Assembly (NCBI RefSeq): GCF_014652215.1
Contig: NZ_BMYJ01000008.1
Coordinates: 1 to 64,000, forward strand
DNA: 64,000 nucleotides
Direction: 5' to 3'
Source of the DNA: Neogemmobacter tilapiae
GTDB taxonomy: Bacteria; Pseudomonadota; Alphaproteobacteria; Rhodobacterales; Rhodobacteraceae
Under the pieces are notes generated by a model. That model did not search any database. It was not told the DNA's origin and was given only the letters and a program-made list of their open reading frames with translations. Position 1 is the stretch's first letter, and each line of letters opens with the position of its first letter. A program made the position numbers and the translations under genes. Below are positions 45,846 to 55,631 of this stretch, in pieces.

Positions 45846-48008
45846 ATGGCAGGATATCTGTCGGGTATCGTCTGGGGTGGATTGTTTACAGCGGCCGGTT
45901 TGGCCGTGGTGTCTGAATTGACTCTGCCCAGCGGGCTGGGTGCAACGGCGGCCAACAGCGCCGAGGCCCCGACCGTTGTCGATCAGCCCGCCGAGCCTGT
46001 CGCGACAGAAACGCCCGTGCCCGAGCAAACACCAGCCGCAGAGTTGGCCACAAGCGACACGCCTGTCACCCCGGAACCCGCCCCCGAGGCGCCGACGGCG
46101 ACAGAGGCCACTCCGGCTGAGACGACGGTTGTGGTCGAACCCGCCCCCGTTGAACCTGTGGCCGCTGAAGCTGATGAGCCCGCGCCCCAACCTGTGGTGG
46201 CCGAGCCTGAACAAGAAAGCGCCGTTCAGCCCGCCACGACAAGCGAAACTGCGGCGGTGGCGGAGCCTGTGGTCGAATTGCCGCCCATCGTTACGGTCAC
46301 GGCAGATCAAGCCAAGGCGCAAGTTGCAGAGCGCGCGGCTGAAATTGCGGCCACGACGCCGCCTGTCGCGGCCCCCTTGGAAACGGCTGTCGACGCGGCA
46401 ACGGCACCCGATTTGACGGACGGGGCCACGGCAAGCCAGCCCGCCACCGAAATCGCAACGGCGGCAGAAGCTGCCTCAGTCGACGCGACCGCTCCGTTGG
46501 CCGAGGCGGCTTCAGAACCGTTGGTGACGGAACCGACAACCGCTGAAACCGAACCGGCCCCCGCCGCCGATGCCGAAGCGGCCGCCGCGGCTTTGGTTGA
46601 AACCAATCCCGCCGCCACGGCGCCCGGTGCCGGGGATGAGGCGGAATTGGCCGAGATGGGCAGCAGCACGACCCGCCGCACCGCCGCCCTGCCGGGTCAG
46701 ATGCCGGGCCAGACCATCGGCGACGGGGATGATGCCGAAGGCATGGTCCGCGTTGATGACGCCGCTCTGGAAAGTGCCGTTTCGGACAATGAAAGCCCAA
46801 CACCGCCCGCAGAAGTGGTCAGCACCGTTCCCGCAGCCGAAACCGACGCCCCTATCGCCCCCGAGGCCGAGCAGACCGAAGTGGCCGTGGCCCCCGAAGT
46901 TTCAACGCTGACCGAGGTTCCCGCCGAAGCGGCAGAGGACACGCCCGCGCTGATCGCCCCGGACGCCGGTGGCGAAAGCGTCGCGCAAGATCCGGCGATT
47001 GATACAACAACAGAGCCGGCCCCGGAGACCGAGATGGCCAGCGCTGACCCCGATGCGCAAAAGGGTCAATTGCCCCGCAAGATTCAGACCGAAGGCCAGC
47101 GCGCCGCCGAACAGGCTGCTGCCGATTCCACGGCACAACCCTTGCCCGCCACCACAGAGGAACCAGCACAGACCGCAGGCTCGCTAGAGCCGTCGCGTCT
47201 GCGTGGCTCGGCCGAAGGTGTTGTGGTGAACCGGCTGCCGCGCATTGGCGACGACGAAAAGCCAAAGGTCGAGGAGGCCGATGCCGACGCTGCCAATTTG
47301 CCTCCCCTTGAACGTTTCGGTAGCGAGTTTGAAAACACCGGCGCGGCTCCGGTTATGGCTGTGGTTCTGGTCGATCAAGGGGCCAGCCAATCACTTCGCG
47401 ATCAAGTGGCGGAGTTGCCGTTTCCTGTGGCCGTCGCGTTGGACCCCTTGGCCCCCGACGCGGTCGAGGCGGCCGCCTTCTATCGCGCAGCCGGTATTGA
47501 GCTGGTGATGCTGGCCACAGGATTGCCACGCGGGGCTGAAGCAACGGATGTCGAGGTCACGTTCACCACCCATGCCGAGACCCTGCCCGAAGTGGTGGCC
47601 GTGATGGACACCGAACAAGGCGGTTTCCAGAACAACCGCCCACTGGCCACCCTCATCGCGCCGACAGTCAAGGCCCAAGGTTGGGGTTTGATCACTTGGG
47701 ATGGCGGATTGAATGCAGGTGATCAGGTCGCCCGCCGCGAAGGGATGGCCGCCGGGTTGATCTTCCGCCGCTTTGACGAAGCCGGCAACAATGACACCGG
47801 AATGCGCCGCACCTTGGACCGCGCGGCGCTCAAGGCGGGGCAGGATGGCAAGGCCATTGTCACGGGCATGGTAAATGCCCAGACGCTCCAATCGCTGGTG
47901 GCTTGGACCTTGAGCGCAAAAGGCCAGGCCGTCGCCATGGCCCCCGTTACGGCAGCATTGGACATTCCAGAAGATATGGAAGTGCCATCCCCGGTCGCCA
48001 CCGAATAG
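45846..48008 (+). CDS. Divergent polysaccharide deacetylase (YibQ/DUF610) with long acidic low-complexity region
   Basis: The protein has 720 residues. A membrane anchor or signal at residues ~5-28 (YLSGIVWGGLFTAAGLAVVSEL) is followed by ~450 residues rich in Ala, Pro, Glu and Thr, probably a disordered periplasmic spacer. The C-terminal ~220 residues (VMAVVLVDQGASQSLRDQVA, FPVAVALDPLAPD, GLITWDGGLNAGDQVA) match the divergent deacetylase family. YibQ-like proteins may remodel the envelope; catalytic activity is not assured. It is divergent from trpG and convergent with trpE. The start at 45846 follows a G-rich stretch (GGGGCAGGCCA). Confidence 0.82.
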   Translation: MAGYLSGIVWGGLFTAAGLAVVSELTLPSGLGATAANSAEAPTVVDQPAEPVATETPVPEQTPAAELATSDTPVTPEPAPEAPTATEATPAETTVVVEPAPVEPVAAEADEPAPQPVVAEPEQESAVQPATTSETAAVAEPVVELPPIVTVTADQAKAQVAERAAEIAATTPPVAAPLETAVDAATAPDLTDGATASQPATEIATAAEAASVDATAPLAEAASEPLVTEPTTAETEPAPAADAEAAAAALVETNPAATAPGAGDEAELAEMGSSTTRRTAALPGQMPGQTIGDGDDAEGMVRVDDAALESAVSDNESPTPPAEVVSTVPAAETDAPIAPEAEQTEVAVAPEVSTLTEVPAEAAEDTPALIAPDAGGESVAQDPAIDTTTEPAPETEMASADPDAQKGQLPRKIQTEGQRAAEQAAADSTAQPLPATTEEPAQTAGSLEPSRLRGSAEGVVVNRLPRIGDDEKPKVEEADADAANLPPLERFGSEFENTGAAPVMAVVLVDQGASQSLRDQVAELPFPVAVALDPLAPDAVEAAAFYRAAGIELVMLATGLPRGAEATDVEVTFTTHAETLPEVVAVMDTEQGGFQNNRPLATLIAPTVKAQGWGLITWDGGLNAGDQVARREGMAAGLIFRRFDEAGNNDTGMRRTLDRAALKAGQDGKAIVTGMVNAQTLQSLVAWTLSAKGQAVAMAPVTAALDIPEDMEVPSPVATE

Positions 48009-48024
48009 GGCAGGGGGCAAATGC

Positions 48025-48054
48025 AAAGGGGCGGTCCAATCAGACCGCCCCTTT
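48025..48054. terminator. Bidirectional terminator between YibQ-like gene and trpE
   Basis: AAAGGGGCGGTC (48025-48036) pairs perfectly with GACCGCCCCTTT (48043-48054) around CAATCA. It sits between two convergent genes. Confidence 0.88.
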
Positions 48055-48071
48055 GCGTTAAGGTATGAGTT

Positions 48072-49586
48072 TCAGCCGTTGCCGCGCCTTGTGAACATCC
48101 CTGCCGCCTCGGCCGCTTTGCGCAGTGCCTTCGACTTGTTCACCGTTTCCTCATATTCCGCCTGCGGGTCGCTGTCATAGACGACACCTCCACCCGCTTG
48201 CGTATACAGCACCTGGTTCTTCAGCACCGCCGTCCGCAGCGCAATGCAGAAATCCATCTCGCCATTGGCCGCAAAATAGCCGATCCCGCCGCCATAGACG
48301 CCGCGCTTTTCGGGTTCCAGCTCGTCGATGATCTCCATCGCGCGGACCTTGGGTGCCCCCGAAACCGTCCCGGCTGGCAGCCCCGCCAGCAAGGCCGACA
48401 AAGCATCCTGCCCATCCGCAATCTGCCCCACCACGTTCGACACGATATGCATCACGTGGCTATAGCGTTCGATGATGAATTTTTCGGTGGGCTTCACCGT
48501 CCCCACCTTGGCCACCCGGCCCACATCGTTGCGCCCCAGATCCAGCAGCATCAGATGTTCGGCCAGTTCCTTTTTGTCCGACAGCAGATCAACCTCATAG
48601 GCCTTGTCCTGTTCGACCGTCGCCCCACGGGGCCGCGTCCCGGCAATCGGGCGAATGGTCACCTCACCATCCCGCAGCCGCACCAGAATTTCCGGGCTGG
48701 CCCCCACCACCTGATAGCCGCCAAAGTTGAAGAAGAACATGAAGGGCGACGGGTTCGTCCGGCGCAGCGAGCGATAAAAAGCAAATGGCGGCAGGTCGAA
48801 TTTCTGCGCCCAACGCTGGCTGGGGACGACCTGAAAGATGTCGCCTGCGCGGATGTATTCCTTGGCCTTCTCCACCGCCGCCTGATAGCCGCCCGCCGGA
48901 AAGTTTGACACCGCGGGCCCGACGCCCGCGCCCGCATCACCCAGATCGCGCGTCATATCAGCAGGCGCCCGGTCCAGATCGCGCAAAGCGTCCATCACCC
49001 GTTCGGCGGCCTGCGCATAGGCGGCCTTGGCCGACAGGCCCGACCCCACAAAGGCGGGGGAAACCACCGTCACCTCGCCCTTCACCCCGTCCAGCACCGC
49101 CACGACCGAAGGCCGCATCAGCACTGCATCGGGCAGGCCCAGCGGATCGGGGTTTACATTCGGCAGATGTTCCACCAGCCGGATCATGTCATAGCCCAGA
49201 TAGCCGAACAGCCCCGCCGCAATCGCGGGCAGGTCATCGGGCATGTCGATCCGGCATTCCGCCACCAGATCGCGGATCCGGTCCAGCGGGTTGCCGGTCT
49301 GCGGCTTGAAGGCCGCCCCGTCAAAGCGCGCCTCGCGGTTGATTTCCGCCTCGGTCCCCCGGCAGCGCCAGATCAGATCGGGCTTCATCCCCACAACGGA
49401 ATAGCGCCCCCGAACCTCGCCCCCTGTCACGCTTTCCAGCATGAAGGTGTCTGGCCGCGCCTCGCCCAGTTTCAGCATCAGGCTGACCGGCGTGTCCAGA
49501 TCGGCCGCCAGCCGCGCATAGACCACCTGATTCTGCCCCGCGTTCCAGCCCTTTTCAAAGGCTTCAAAGGTCGAAATCATCGTCAT
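48072..49586 (-). CDS. trpE: Anthranilate synthase component I
   Basis: The protein has 504 residues. The N-terminal part has the LES motif (TFMLESVTGGEVRGRYS) linked to tryptophan feedback. The chorismate-binding domain contains GDIFQVVPSQRW, RPIAGTRPRGAT, HLMLLDLGRNDVGRV and SGAPKVRAMEIIDELEP. It makes anthranilate from chorismate using TrpG-derived ammonia. The ATG overlaps the ppiD stop (ATGA). No leader-peptide attenuator can be placed because ppiD is immediately upstream. Confidence 0.96.
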   Translation of the reverse strand: MTMISTFEAFEKGWNAGQNQVVYARLAADLDTPVSLMLKLGEARPDTFMLESVTGGEVRGRYSVVGMKPDLIWRCRGTEAEINREARFDGAAFKPQTGNPLDRIRDLVAECRIDMPDDLPAIAAGLFGYLGYDMIRLVEHLPNVNPDPLGLPDAVLMRPSVVAVLDGVKGEVTVVSPAFVGSGLSAKAAYAQAAERVMDALRDLDRAPADMTRDLGDAGAGVGPAVSNFPAGGYQAAVEKAKEYIRAGDIFQVVPSQRWAQKFDLPPFAFYRSLRRTNPSPFMFFFNFGGYQVVGASPEILVRLRDGEVTIRPIAGTRPRGATVEQDKAYEVDLLSDKKELAEHLMLLDLGRNDVGRVAKVGTVKPTEKFIIERYSHVMHIVSNVVGQIADGQDALSALLAGLPAGTVSGAPKVRAMEIIDELEPEKRGVYGGGIGYFAANGEMDFCIALRTAVLKNQVLYTQAGGGVVYDSDPQAEYEETVNKSKALRKAAEAAGMFTRRGNG

Positions 49587-51451
49587 GGGAAATTCGCATT
49601 CACCGCAGCAATCGCCGCATCATCCAGCCGGATGCCCGCGCCTTGCGCCAGCCCCGCCCCATACAGCCCGAACAGATCGTTTTGCAGACTTTGCGCCAAC
49701 TGTGCCTCCAGCGCCGCCAGATCCGCCTTGGCCTGATCACTCGCCGGGTCCGCCGCGATGATCTTGTCCAGCCGCACCAGCCCGGTAAAGCCCGCACCTT
49801 CGACGACTTTCAACTCGCCCTCGGCCATGCCGAAAACCGTCACCATGAAATCCGAAGGCACACCTTCGACAAAACCATCGCGTGTGATTTCCGGCGTCAC
49901 CGACAAGATGCCCAGGCTGCCCATGTCGGTGCCGCCCTCAACCGCTGTCTTCATTTCCGCCGCCCGCGCCGCCAAAGCCTTGGCCAAGGCCTCGGCCCGC
50001 CAGCTTTCGGTCACCGCTTCCTTCGCCTCATCAAAGGGAATCGGCGCGGCAGGCACCATTTCGTCCAGCCGCAACGACACCAGCCCCCCATCATCCAGCA
50101 GGATCGCCTCGGGGAAATCCCCCTCGGCCACAGCCCCGGCCGCCTGACGGAAGGCCGGATAGGCGGCAATCGCCTCGTCGCTGGCGGTGCTGAAATCAAT
50201 CGTCGCCAGCTCCATCTTCTGTTCTTCTGCCAACTCCTCCAGCGTTGCCCCGCCGGCCAGCAGATCGTCGATCTCTTCCACCCGCGCGCCGATTTCCCGA
50301 CGTGCTGCATCGCGCTGGAATTCGATGGTCAGGTCGGCCTTCGCCTCGTCAAAACTCACTTCCTGCGCGTCCAGAATGGCGTTCATCCGGAACAGCGCCG
50401 GCCCCAGGTCCGACATCAGCGGCCCCGCCACTTGCCCGTTTTCTGTCAGCGCAAAGATTGCGTCCCCCGCAGCCCCCAGGTCGGCCTTCGACACATCGCC
50501 CAGATCAATGTCGTCCAGCGTCAGCCCGCGCTCCGTCACCAGATCCTCGAACTTGGCCCCGCCGTCCAGTTTCGCCTTGGCCGCATCCGCCGCCGCCTGA
50601 TCCGGGAACACAAGCCGTTCCACCAACCGCCGTTCCGGCTGCACGTAATCGGCAATCCGATCGTCATACAGCGCCTTCACGGACGCCTCATCCACCGCCA
50701 TTCCTTCGGCCAAAGCCTCGGGCAGCAGCGCCGCATAGGTGATCCGCTTCGCCTCAGGCTTGGTGAATTTGGCGATGTTCGCGTCGTAATGCGCTTTCAG
50801 TTCGTCTTCGGTCGGCTCGGCCAAGGGCACCGTCAGATCCGCCTCGGCCAATCGCAGCAGCGTCAGCCCCCGCTTTTCGCCCCGATAGGTGAACAGCTTT
50901 TCCGCCATTGTCTTGGGGGCCACAACACCGCCGATCACCGCCCCTTGCAGCATCGTCCGCGCCAGATCGGCCCGCACCTGCCCCTCATAATCCCGCGCGT
51001 TCATTCGGTTCTGTTCCAGAACCTGCCGATAGATCGCTGGGTCAAAGGCCCCATTCAGACCCTGAAACTCGGGCCGCAGCGCCACTTCTTTCGCCACCGC
51101 CTGATCCCCTGCCGACAGGCCCAGCCGTCCCGCCTCGCCGTCCAGCGCCGCCCCCACGACCAGCCGCTGGATCACGCTTTGGGGAATGCCAAACATCTGC
51201 GCCTGTTCCATCGTCAGGTTCTGCCCGAACTGTGACGAAACCTGCCGAATTTCCGCTTGCAAGGCATTGGCATAGTCATCTGTCCCAATAGGACGATCAC
51301 CCACATCCCCGATCTTGCTGATCCGCCCGCCGAAATCGGTGATGCCAAAGCCGCCAAGCCCCACCACCAGCATGGCCATCAGCACCCAGATCACCACATC
51401 CGAAGCCTTGCGCTTGCGCTTGTCAGTCTGCGGCTCGGTCGTCTTGGCCAT
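49583..51451 (-). CDS. Periplasmic folding factor PpiD-like (SurA N-terminal/parvulin)
   Basis: The protein has 622 residues. A basic cytoplasmic N-terminus (TDKRKRKASD) leads into one membrane helix (VVIWVLMAMLVVGLGGFGI, ~19-38). A SurA_N-type chaperone region (~40-230), a parvulin-like PPIase region (~235-365, degenerate) and a helical C-terminus follow. Such membrane-anchored foldases help outer-membrane and periplasmic proteins near the Sec translocon. It is coupled to trpE, the order usual in Rhodobacteraceae. Confidence 0.88.
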   Translation of the reverse strand: MAKTTEPQTDKRKRKASDVVIWVLMAMLVVGLGGFGITDFGGRISKIGDVGDRPIGTDDYANALQAEIRQVSSQFGQNLTMEQAQMFGIPQSVIQRLVVGAALDGEAGRLGLSAGDQAVAKEVALRPEFQGLNGAFDPAIYRQVLEQNRMNARDYEGQVRADLARTMLQGAVIGGVVAPKTMAEKLFTYRGEKRGLTLLRLAEADLTVPLAEPTEDELKAHYDANIAKFTKPEAKRITYAALLPEALAEGMAVDEASVKALYDDRIADYVQPERRLVERLVFPDQAAADAAKAKLDGGAKFEDLVTERGLTLDDIDLGDVSKADLGAAGDAIFALTENGQVAGPLMSDLGPALFRMNAILDAQEVSFDEAKADLTIEFQRDAARREIGARVEEIDDLLAGGATLEELAEEQKMELATIDFSTASDEAIAAYPAFRQAAGAVAEGDFPEAILLDDGGLVSLRLDEMVPAAPIPFDEAKEAVTESWRAEALAKALAARAAEMKTAVEGGTDMGSLGILSVTPEITRDGFVEGVPSDFMVTVFGMAEGELKVVEGAGFTGLVRLDKIIAADPASDQAKADLAALEAQLAQSLQNDLFGLYGAGLAQGAGIRLDDAAIAAVNANFP

Positions 51452-51526
51452 GGGTCACATCCGTTGGGCTAAGGTAAATCCGCCTCTGTCTAGAGGCTTG
51501 GGTTCGGTCGGGCAAGGCCCGCTGTT

Positions 51527-52708
51527 TCAGGCGCGGAAACCGGCCAGCCGGTCGAACAGCGTGGCAATGCCGCCCGCATCGACATTGGCAAAGGCAATGC
51601 GCAACTGCCGCTGGCCCTCGGCTGATCCTTCGGGCGTGAACATCGTGCCGGGCAGCATCAGCACATGCGCCTGATCGACCAGCGCCTTCGCCAGCTCCGC
51701 CGAGCCCATACCAAAAGGATGCTCCACATAGGCGAAATAGGCTCCGCAGCCCATCAACCGCCAGTCGGGCAGCGCCTGCGCGAAACCTGATACCATCGCC
51801 GCGCGACGCGCCAGAATCTTGGCCCGCTCTCCCGCCACCCATTGCGTCAGGTTCCGCATCCCCCAAAGCGCCGCCATCTGGCCCAACTGGCTGGGGCAGA
51901 TCGCCACCGTGTCCAGAAACTTTTCCACCTCGGCCAGCCGCGCCGTGCTGGCAACAATCGCCCCTACCCGATGCCCCGTCAGCCGAAACGCCTTGGAAAA
52001 GGAATAAAGCTGCACAAGCGTATCGTCCCAATCGGGATCAGCAAACAAATCATGCGGGGCCCCCGTCCGGCTGTCAAAATCGCGGTAGGTTTCATCGACG
52101 ATCAAGGCGATGTCCCTGCTGCGCGCCAGATGGCGGAAGGCCGTCAAGGTTTCCGCCGGATATTCCACCCCGCCCGGATTGTTCGGGCTGACCAGAACAA
52201 TCGCCCTCGTCCGGTCCGTGATCAGTTGCGCCGCCTTGGCGGCATCGGGGATCAAATCGCCCCCCGTCGCCAAAGGCACGGTCCGCACCCCCGACATATC
52301 CAGCCACATTTTGTGGTTGAAGTACCACGGTGTCGGCAGGATCACCTCATCCCCAGCCCCCGCCAAGGTCGACATGATCGCGCAAAACGCCTGATTGCAG
52401 CCTTGCGTGATCGCCACTTGGTCGGCCCGCACCGTCCCCCCATAAGCCCCGCTCCACTGCGCCGCGATTTCCGCCCGCAGATCGGGCAAGCCCAACACCG
52501 GCCCATAAAGATGCGCCGCCGGATCGTTCAGCGCCGCCTCGGCAATCACATGCCGCAGAGCCAACGGCGGCGGGTCCACCGGGGCCGCTTGGCTCACGTT
52601 GATCAGGGGTTTGCTTTCGGGAAAGCTCCGCCCCGTCACCCAACGCCGCGCCTCCATCACCGGTGGGGCCTCGGTCAGCGCAAAGGCGGGGTTCAGCGGC
52701 AGCGTCAT
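51527..52708 (-). CDS. PLP-dependent class I/II aminotransferase
   Basis: The protein has 393 residues. Fold-type I motifs: VLGLPDLRAEIAA, ITQGCNQAFCAI, VSPNNPGGVEYP, IVDETYRDF and LYSFSKAFRLTGHRVGA with PLP lysine Lys239. It resembles aspartate/aromatic aminotransferases, but the substrate cannot be fixed. The ATG at 52708 follows AAAGGCCCCAAG and gives the usual length. It is a single-gene unit between ppiD and gpt, all on the minus strand. Confidence 0.88.
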   Translation of the reverse strand: MTLPLNPAFALTEAPPVMEARRWVTGRSFPESKPLINVSQAAPVDPPPLALRHVIAEAALNDPAAHLYGPVLGLPDLRAEIAAQWSGAYGGTVRADQVAITQGCNQAFCAIMSTLAGAGDEVILPTPWYFNHKMWLDMSGVRTVPLATGGDLIPDAAKAAQLITDRTRAIVLVSPNNPGGVEYPAETLTAFRHLARSRDIALIVDETYRDFDSRTGAPHDLFADPDWDDTLVQLYSFSKAFRLTGHRVGAIVASTARLAEVEKFLDTVAICPSQLGQMAALWGMRNLTQWVAGERAKILARRAAMVSGFAQALPDWRLMGCGAYFAYVEHPFGMGSAELAKALVDQAHVLMLPGTMFTPEGSAEGQRQLRIAFANVDAGGIATLFDRLAGFRA

Positions 52709-52742
52709 CTTGGGGCCTTTCGTGGGACCAGTCTTTTCCGTT

Positions 52743-53246
52743 TCAGTCCGCCCCGCGGAAGGGCTGCACATATTGCAGCGCCATATCCCACGGGAAAAAG
52801 ATCCACGTATCTTGGCTCACCTCGGTGATATAGGTGTCCACCATCGGGCGACCCGACGGTTTTGCATAGACCGTCGCAAAATGCGCCTTGGGATACAGCT
52901 TGCGCACCAGTTCCAGCGTCTTTCCGGAATCCACCAGATCATCCACGATCAGGATGCCCGTCCCATCGCCCATCAGTTCCGCCTGCGGCGATTTGATCAC
53001 CTTCGCCTCGGTCTGGCTTTGATGGCTATAGCTTTTCACGCTGATCGTATCGACCACGCGAATGTCCAGTTCTCGCGCCACGATCATCGCCGGAACCAGC
53101 CCGCCCCGCGTGATTCCCACCACCGCCTTCCAGGCCCCTTCGTCTGGCCCCCGCCCATCCAGCCGCCAGGCCAAGGCCCGCGCATCGCGGTGCATCTGAT
53201 CCCAGCTGACGTGAAAGCCTTTTTCGTGCGGCAGACGGTCGTTCAT
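52743..53246 (-). CDS. gpt: Xanthine phosphoribosyltransferase
   Basis: The protein has 167 residues. Motifs: [30 protein letters not shown], the PRPP-binding [13 protein letters not shown] and DTWIFFPWD. It matches the Gpt type that salvages xanthine and guanine. Only eight bases separate it from the upstream lysE-family gene, so it is probably co-transcribed with fabI and the exporter. Confidence 0.93.
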   Translation of the reverse strand: MNDRLPHEKGFHVSWDQMHRDARALAWRLDGRGPDEGAWKAVVGITRGGLVPAMIVARELDIRVVDTISVKSYSHQSQTEAKVIKSPQAELMGDGTGILIVDDLVDSGKTLELVRKLYPKAHFATVYAKPSGRPMVDTYITEVSQDTWIFFPWDMALQYVQPFRGAD

Positions 53247-53254
53247 GGCAAACC

Positions 53255-53869
53255 TCAGGTGGCGGCGACCTTGATCCCCAGCAGGGCCAAAAGCCCACCG
53301 AAGCTGCGGTCGATGATGGTTTTCAGGCTGATATAGCCGTTGCGTGTCCGGTCAAGCGAGAAGATCCGCGCGACCAGCGTATTCCAGATCGTTTCGTTCA
53401 GAAAGATCACCGCCAACAAGGCGCCGTAAACCCAAAGCGGGGTTTCTGGCGGCACGGTGCCCAGAAAAATGGCGCTGAACATCACCGCCGGTTTAGGATT
53501 GGCCAGTTGCGTGAAAAGCCCCAACCGAAAGGCCGAAAGTGCCGAACGCGGCACGGGTCGGTTGTCAGTCATGTCCAGCTTTTCCGGTGCCGATTTCCAC
53601 AGCTTCCAACCCATCCAGATCAGATAGCCACCACCCAGAATTTTCAGCGCCCAAAGCAGGGCAGGGGCAGCCGCAAAAAGAATGTTCAGCCCGAACATCG
53701 CCGCACTGGCCCAAACCACCGCGCCCGCGCCAATGCCGGCAGCCAGCATCGCCCCGGTCCGGAAACCCTCGGTCAACCCTGTCCGCGCCGACATCAGCAC
53801 GGCGGGGCCGGGGCTGACGGCGGCGAACAGGGAAAGGCCCGCAAAGGCCAGAAAGGCCGCCAGTGTCAT
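53255..53869 (-). CDS. LysE/RhtB-family amino-acid exporter
   Basis: The protein has 204 residues with about six membrane segments. The N-terminal [21 protein letters not shown] is the LysE-family signature, and [19 protein letters not shown] follows in the middle. Members export amino acids or homoserine lactone-like compounds; the substrate here is unknown. The start overlaps the fabI stop (ATGA), coupling the two. Confidence 0.9.
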   Translation of the reverse strand: MTLAAFLAFAGLSLFAAVSPGPAVLMSARTGLTEGFRTGAMLAAGIGAGAVVWASAAMFGLNILFAAAPALLWALKILGGGYLIWMGWKLWKSAPEKLDMTDNRPVPRSALSAFRLGLFTQLANPKPAVMFSAIFLGTVPPETPLWVYGALLAVIFLNETIWNTLVARIFSLDRTRNGYISLKTIIDRSFGGLLALLGIKVAAT

Positions 53870-54687
53870 TCCTTGCGCCCCGTCACCACGTCGATATCGG
53901 GCGCATCAACGGCCTTCATCCCCACGACATGATAGCCCGCATCGACATGCAGAACCTCACCCGTCGTGCCCGAACCCAGATCAGACAGCAGGTAAAGCGA
54001 GGCCTTGCCCACCTCTTCCTGCGTCACATTCCGACGCAGGGGCGAGTTCAGCTCGTTCCACTTCATAATATAGCGGAAATCGCCGATACCGCTGGCCGCC
54101 AAGGTCTTGATCGGCCCCGCCGAAATGGCGTTCACGCGGATGCCGTCCTTACCCAGATCCTCGGCAATATACTGCACCGAGGTTTCCAGCGCCGCCTTGG
54201 CAATCCCCATCACATTGTAATGCGGCATCACCTTTTCCGCCCCATAATAGGTCAGCGTCAAAAGGCTGCCCCCGTTCGGCATCATTGCGGCGGCACGGGC
54301 GCAGACGGCGGTAAAGGAATAGACCGAAATGTCCATTGTCATGCGAAAGTTTGCAGCCGACGTGTCCACATAGCGCCCGCGCAATTCGTTCTTGTCCGAA
54401 AAGCCGATGGCATGAACGACGAAATCCAAGCTGCCCCAGCTTTCCTTCAGATGCGCAAACAGCGCGTCTAGCGATGCCTCATCCGACACATCGCATTCGA
54501 ACAGGTTCGACATCCCGATGCTGGCGGCCAAAGGCTCCACCCGCTTTTTCAGCGCCTCACCCTGATAGGAAAAGGCCATCTCGGCCCCCTGTGCGGCGCA
54601 GGCCTGCGCAATGCCCCAGGCAATCGATTTGTCATTGGCCAGCCCCATGATGAGGCCGCGTTTCCCTGCCATCAATCCATTCGTCAT
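53866..54687 (-). CDS. fabI: Enoyl-ACP reductase (NADH)
   Basis: The protein has 273 residues. It is an SDR-type FabI with GLANDKSIAWGIAQA (nucleotide binding), FVVHAIGFSDKNELRGRYVDTS, and the YX6K active site in LTYYGAEKVMPHYNVMGIAKAAL. It catalyses the last reduction of fatty-acid elongation and is the target of triclosan-type inhibitors. I start at the ATG at 54687; the open frame continues upstream but without family residues. Confidence 0.96.
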   Translation of the reverse strand: MTNGLMAGKRGLIMGLANDKSIAWGIAQACAAQGAEMAFSYQGEALKKRVEPLAASIGMSNLFECDVSDEASLDALFAHLKESWGSLDFVVHAIGFSDKNELRGRYVDTSAANFRMTMDISVYSFTAVCARAAAMMPNGGSLLTLTYYGAEKVMPHYNVMGIAKAALETSVQYIAEDLGKDGIRVNAISAGPIKTLAASGIGDFRYIMKWNELNSPLRRNVTQEEVGKASLYLLSDLGSGTTGEVLHVDAGYHVVGMKAVDAPDIDVVTGRKE

Positions 54688-54927
54688 GCAGATCCCGCCT
54701 GTCCCTAGCCTATTATTGTGACAAACAGCCTTAGGCGATCCGCGCCAAGGCATCAAGCGGCGGCAGAGAACCGGCTGGGCATTCTGCCTGCCAAAACGGC
54801 ACAGCCCTGTCGCGTTTCCGCCACTATGACGATTACGGACTTGCGAGAGACTCGCAAAGGTCTTACCAAGTTGTCAACGAGAAGGCTGGCAGGCGGATTT
54901 CTGTCGCAGCACACAGCAGGATAAACG

Positions 54928-55530
54928 ATGGACAGGGATGGTATCTTTGCGGGCGATGACCCTTTCCGCCTGGCGCGGAAATGGCTTGCTGACGCCGAAA
55001 GCGCAGAGATCAATGATCCCAACGCCATCGCGCTGGCCACCGTGGATGCCCACGGCTTGCCGAATGTCCGCATGGTTTTGTTAAAGGACATCGAGGCCGA
55101 CGCCTTTGTGTTTTATACCAATTACGGCAGTGCCAAGGGGCAGGAACTAGCCCTGAACGGCAAGGCTGCCTTTGTGATGCATTGGAAATCGCTGCGTCGG
55201 CAGATCCGGGTGCGGGGCCTTGTCGAACGCGAAGATGGGCCGCAAGCGGATGAATATTTTGCCAGCCGCTCGCTGAAATCGCGGCTGGGGGCTTGGGCGT
55301 CCAAACAGTCACAACCGTTGTCGTCAAGGACAGCATTGGTGGCCGAGGTGGCCAAGGTTGGGTTGATCCATGGGGTGAACCCAAAGCGGCCGCCCTTCTG
55401 GGGTGGTTTTCGAATCCGTCCGCTGGAAATCGAGTTCTGGGCGGATGGCGAGTTTCGTTTGCATGATCGTTTCCAATGGAGGCGCAATGAACTCGCAGAG
55501 GCGTGGATTGTTGATCGGTTGAATCCTTAG
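54928..55530 (+). CDS. pdxH: Pyridoxamine/pyridoxine 5'-phosphate oxidase
   Basis: The protein has 200 residues. FMN-binding regions read [46 protein letters not shown] and the C-terminal [19 protein letters not shown] with the Arg/His substrate residues. It produces pyridoxal phosphate, the cofactor of several enzymes encoded in this window. AGGATAAACG precedes the ATG at 54928. It is divergent from fabI. Confidence 0.95.
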   Translation: MDRDGIFAGDDPFRLARKWLADAESAEINDPNAIALATVDAHGLPNVRMVLLKDIEADAFVFYTNYGSAKGQELALNGKAAFVMHWKSLRRQIRVRGLVEREDGPQADEYFASRSLKSRLGAWASKQSQPLSSRTALVAEVAKVGLIHGVNPKRPPFWGGFRIRPLEIEFWADGEFRLHDRFQWRRNELAEAWIVDRLNP

Positions 55531-55631
55531 GATCGTGTTCAGGGCGAGTGAAGCAAAATTTCCGGTCACGGGCCTTGCGCCGAGACACGGTTATGTTGAA
55601 AGAATTGCCAGCGAGGAGCTTGCTCTGGGGA

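Noticed and set aside
49643-51235. 530-codon plus-strand frame
   Set aside because: Antisense to the PpiD-like gene; Arg/His/Gln-rich shadow without motifs.
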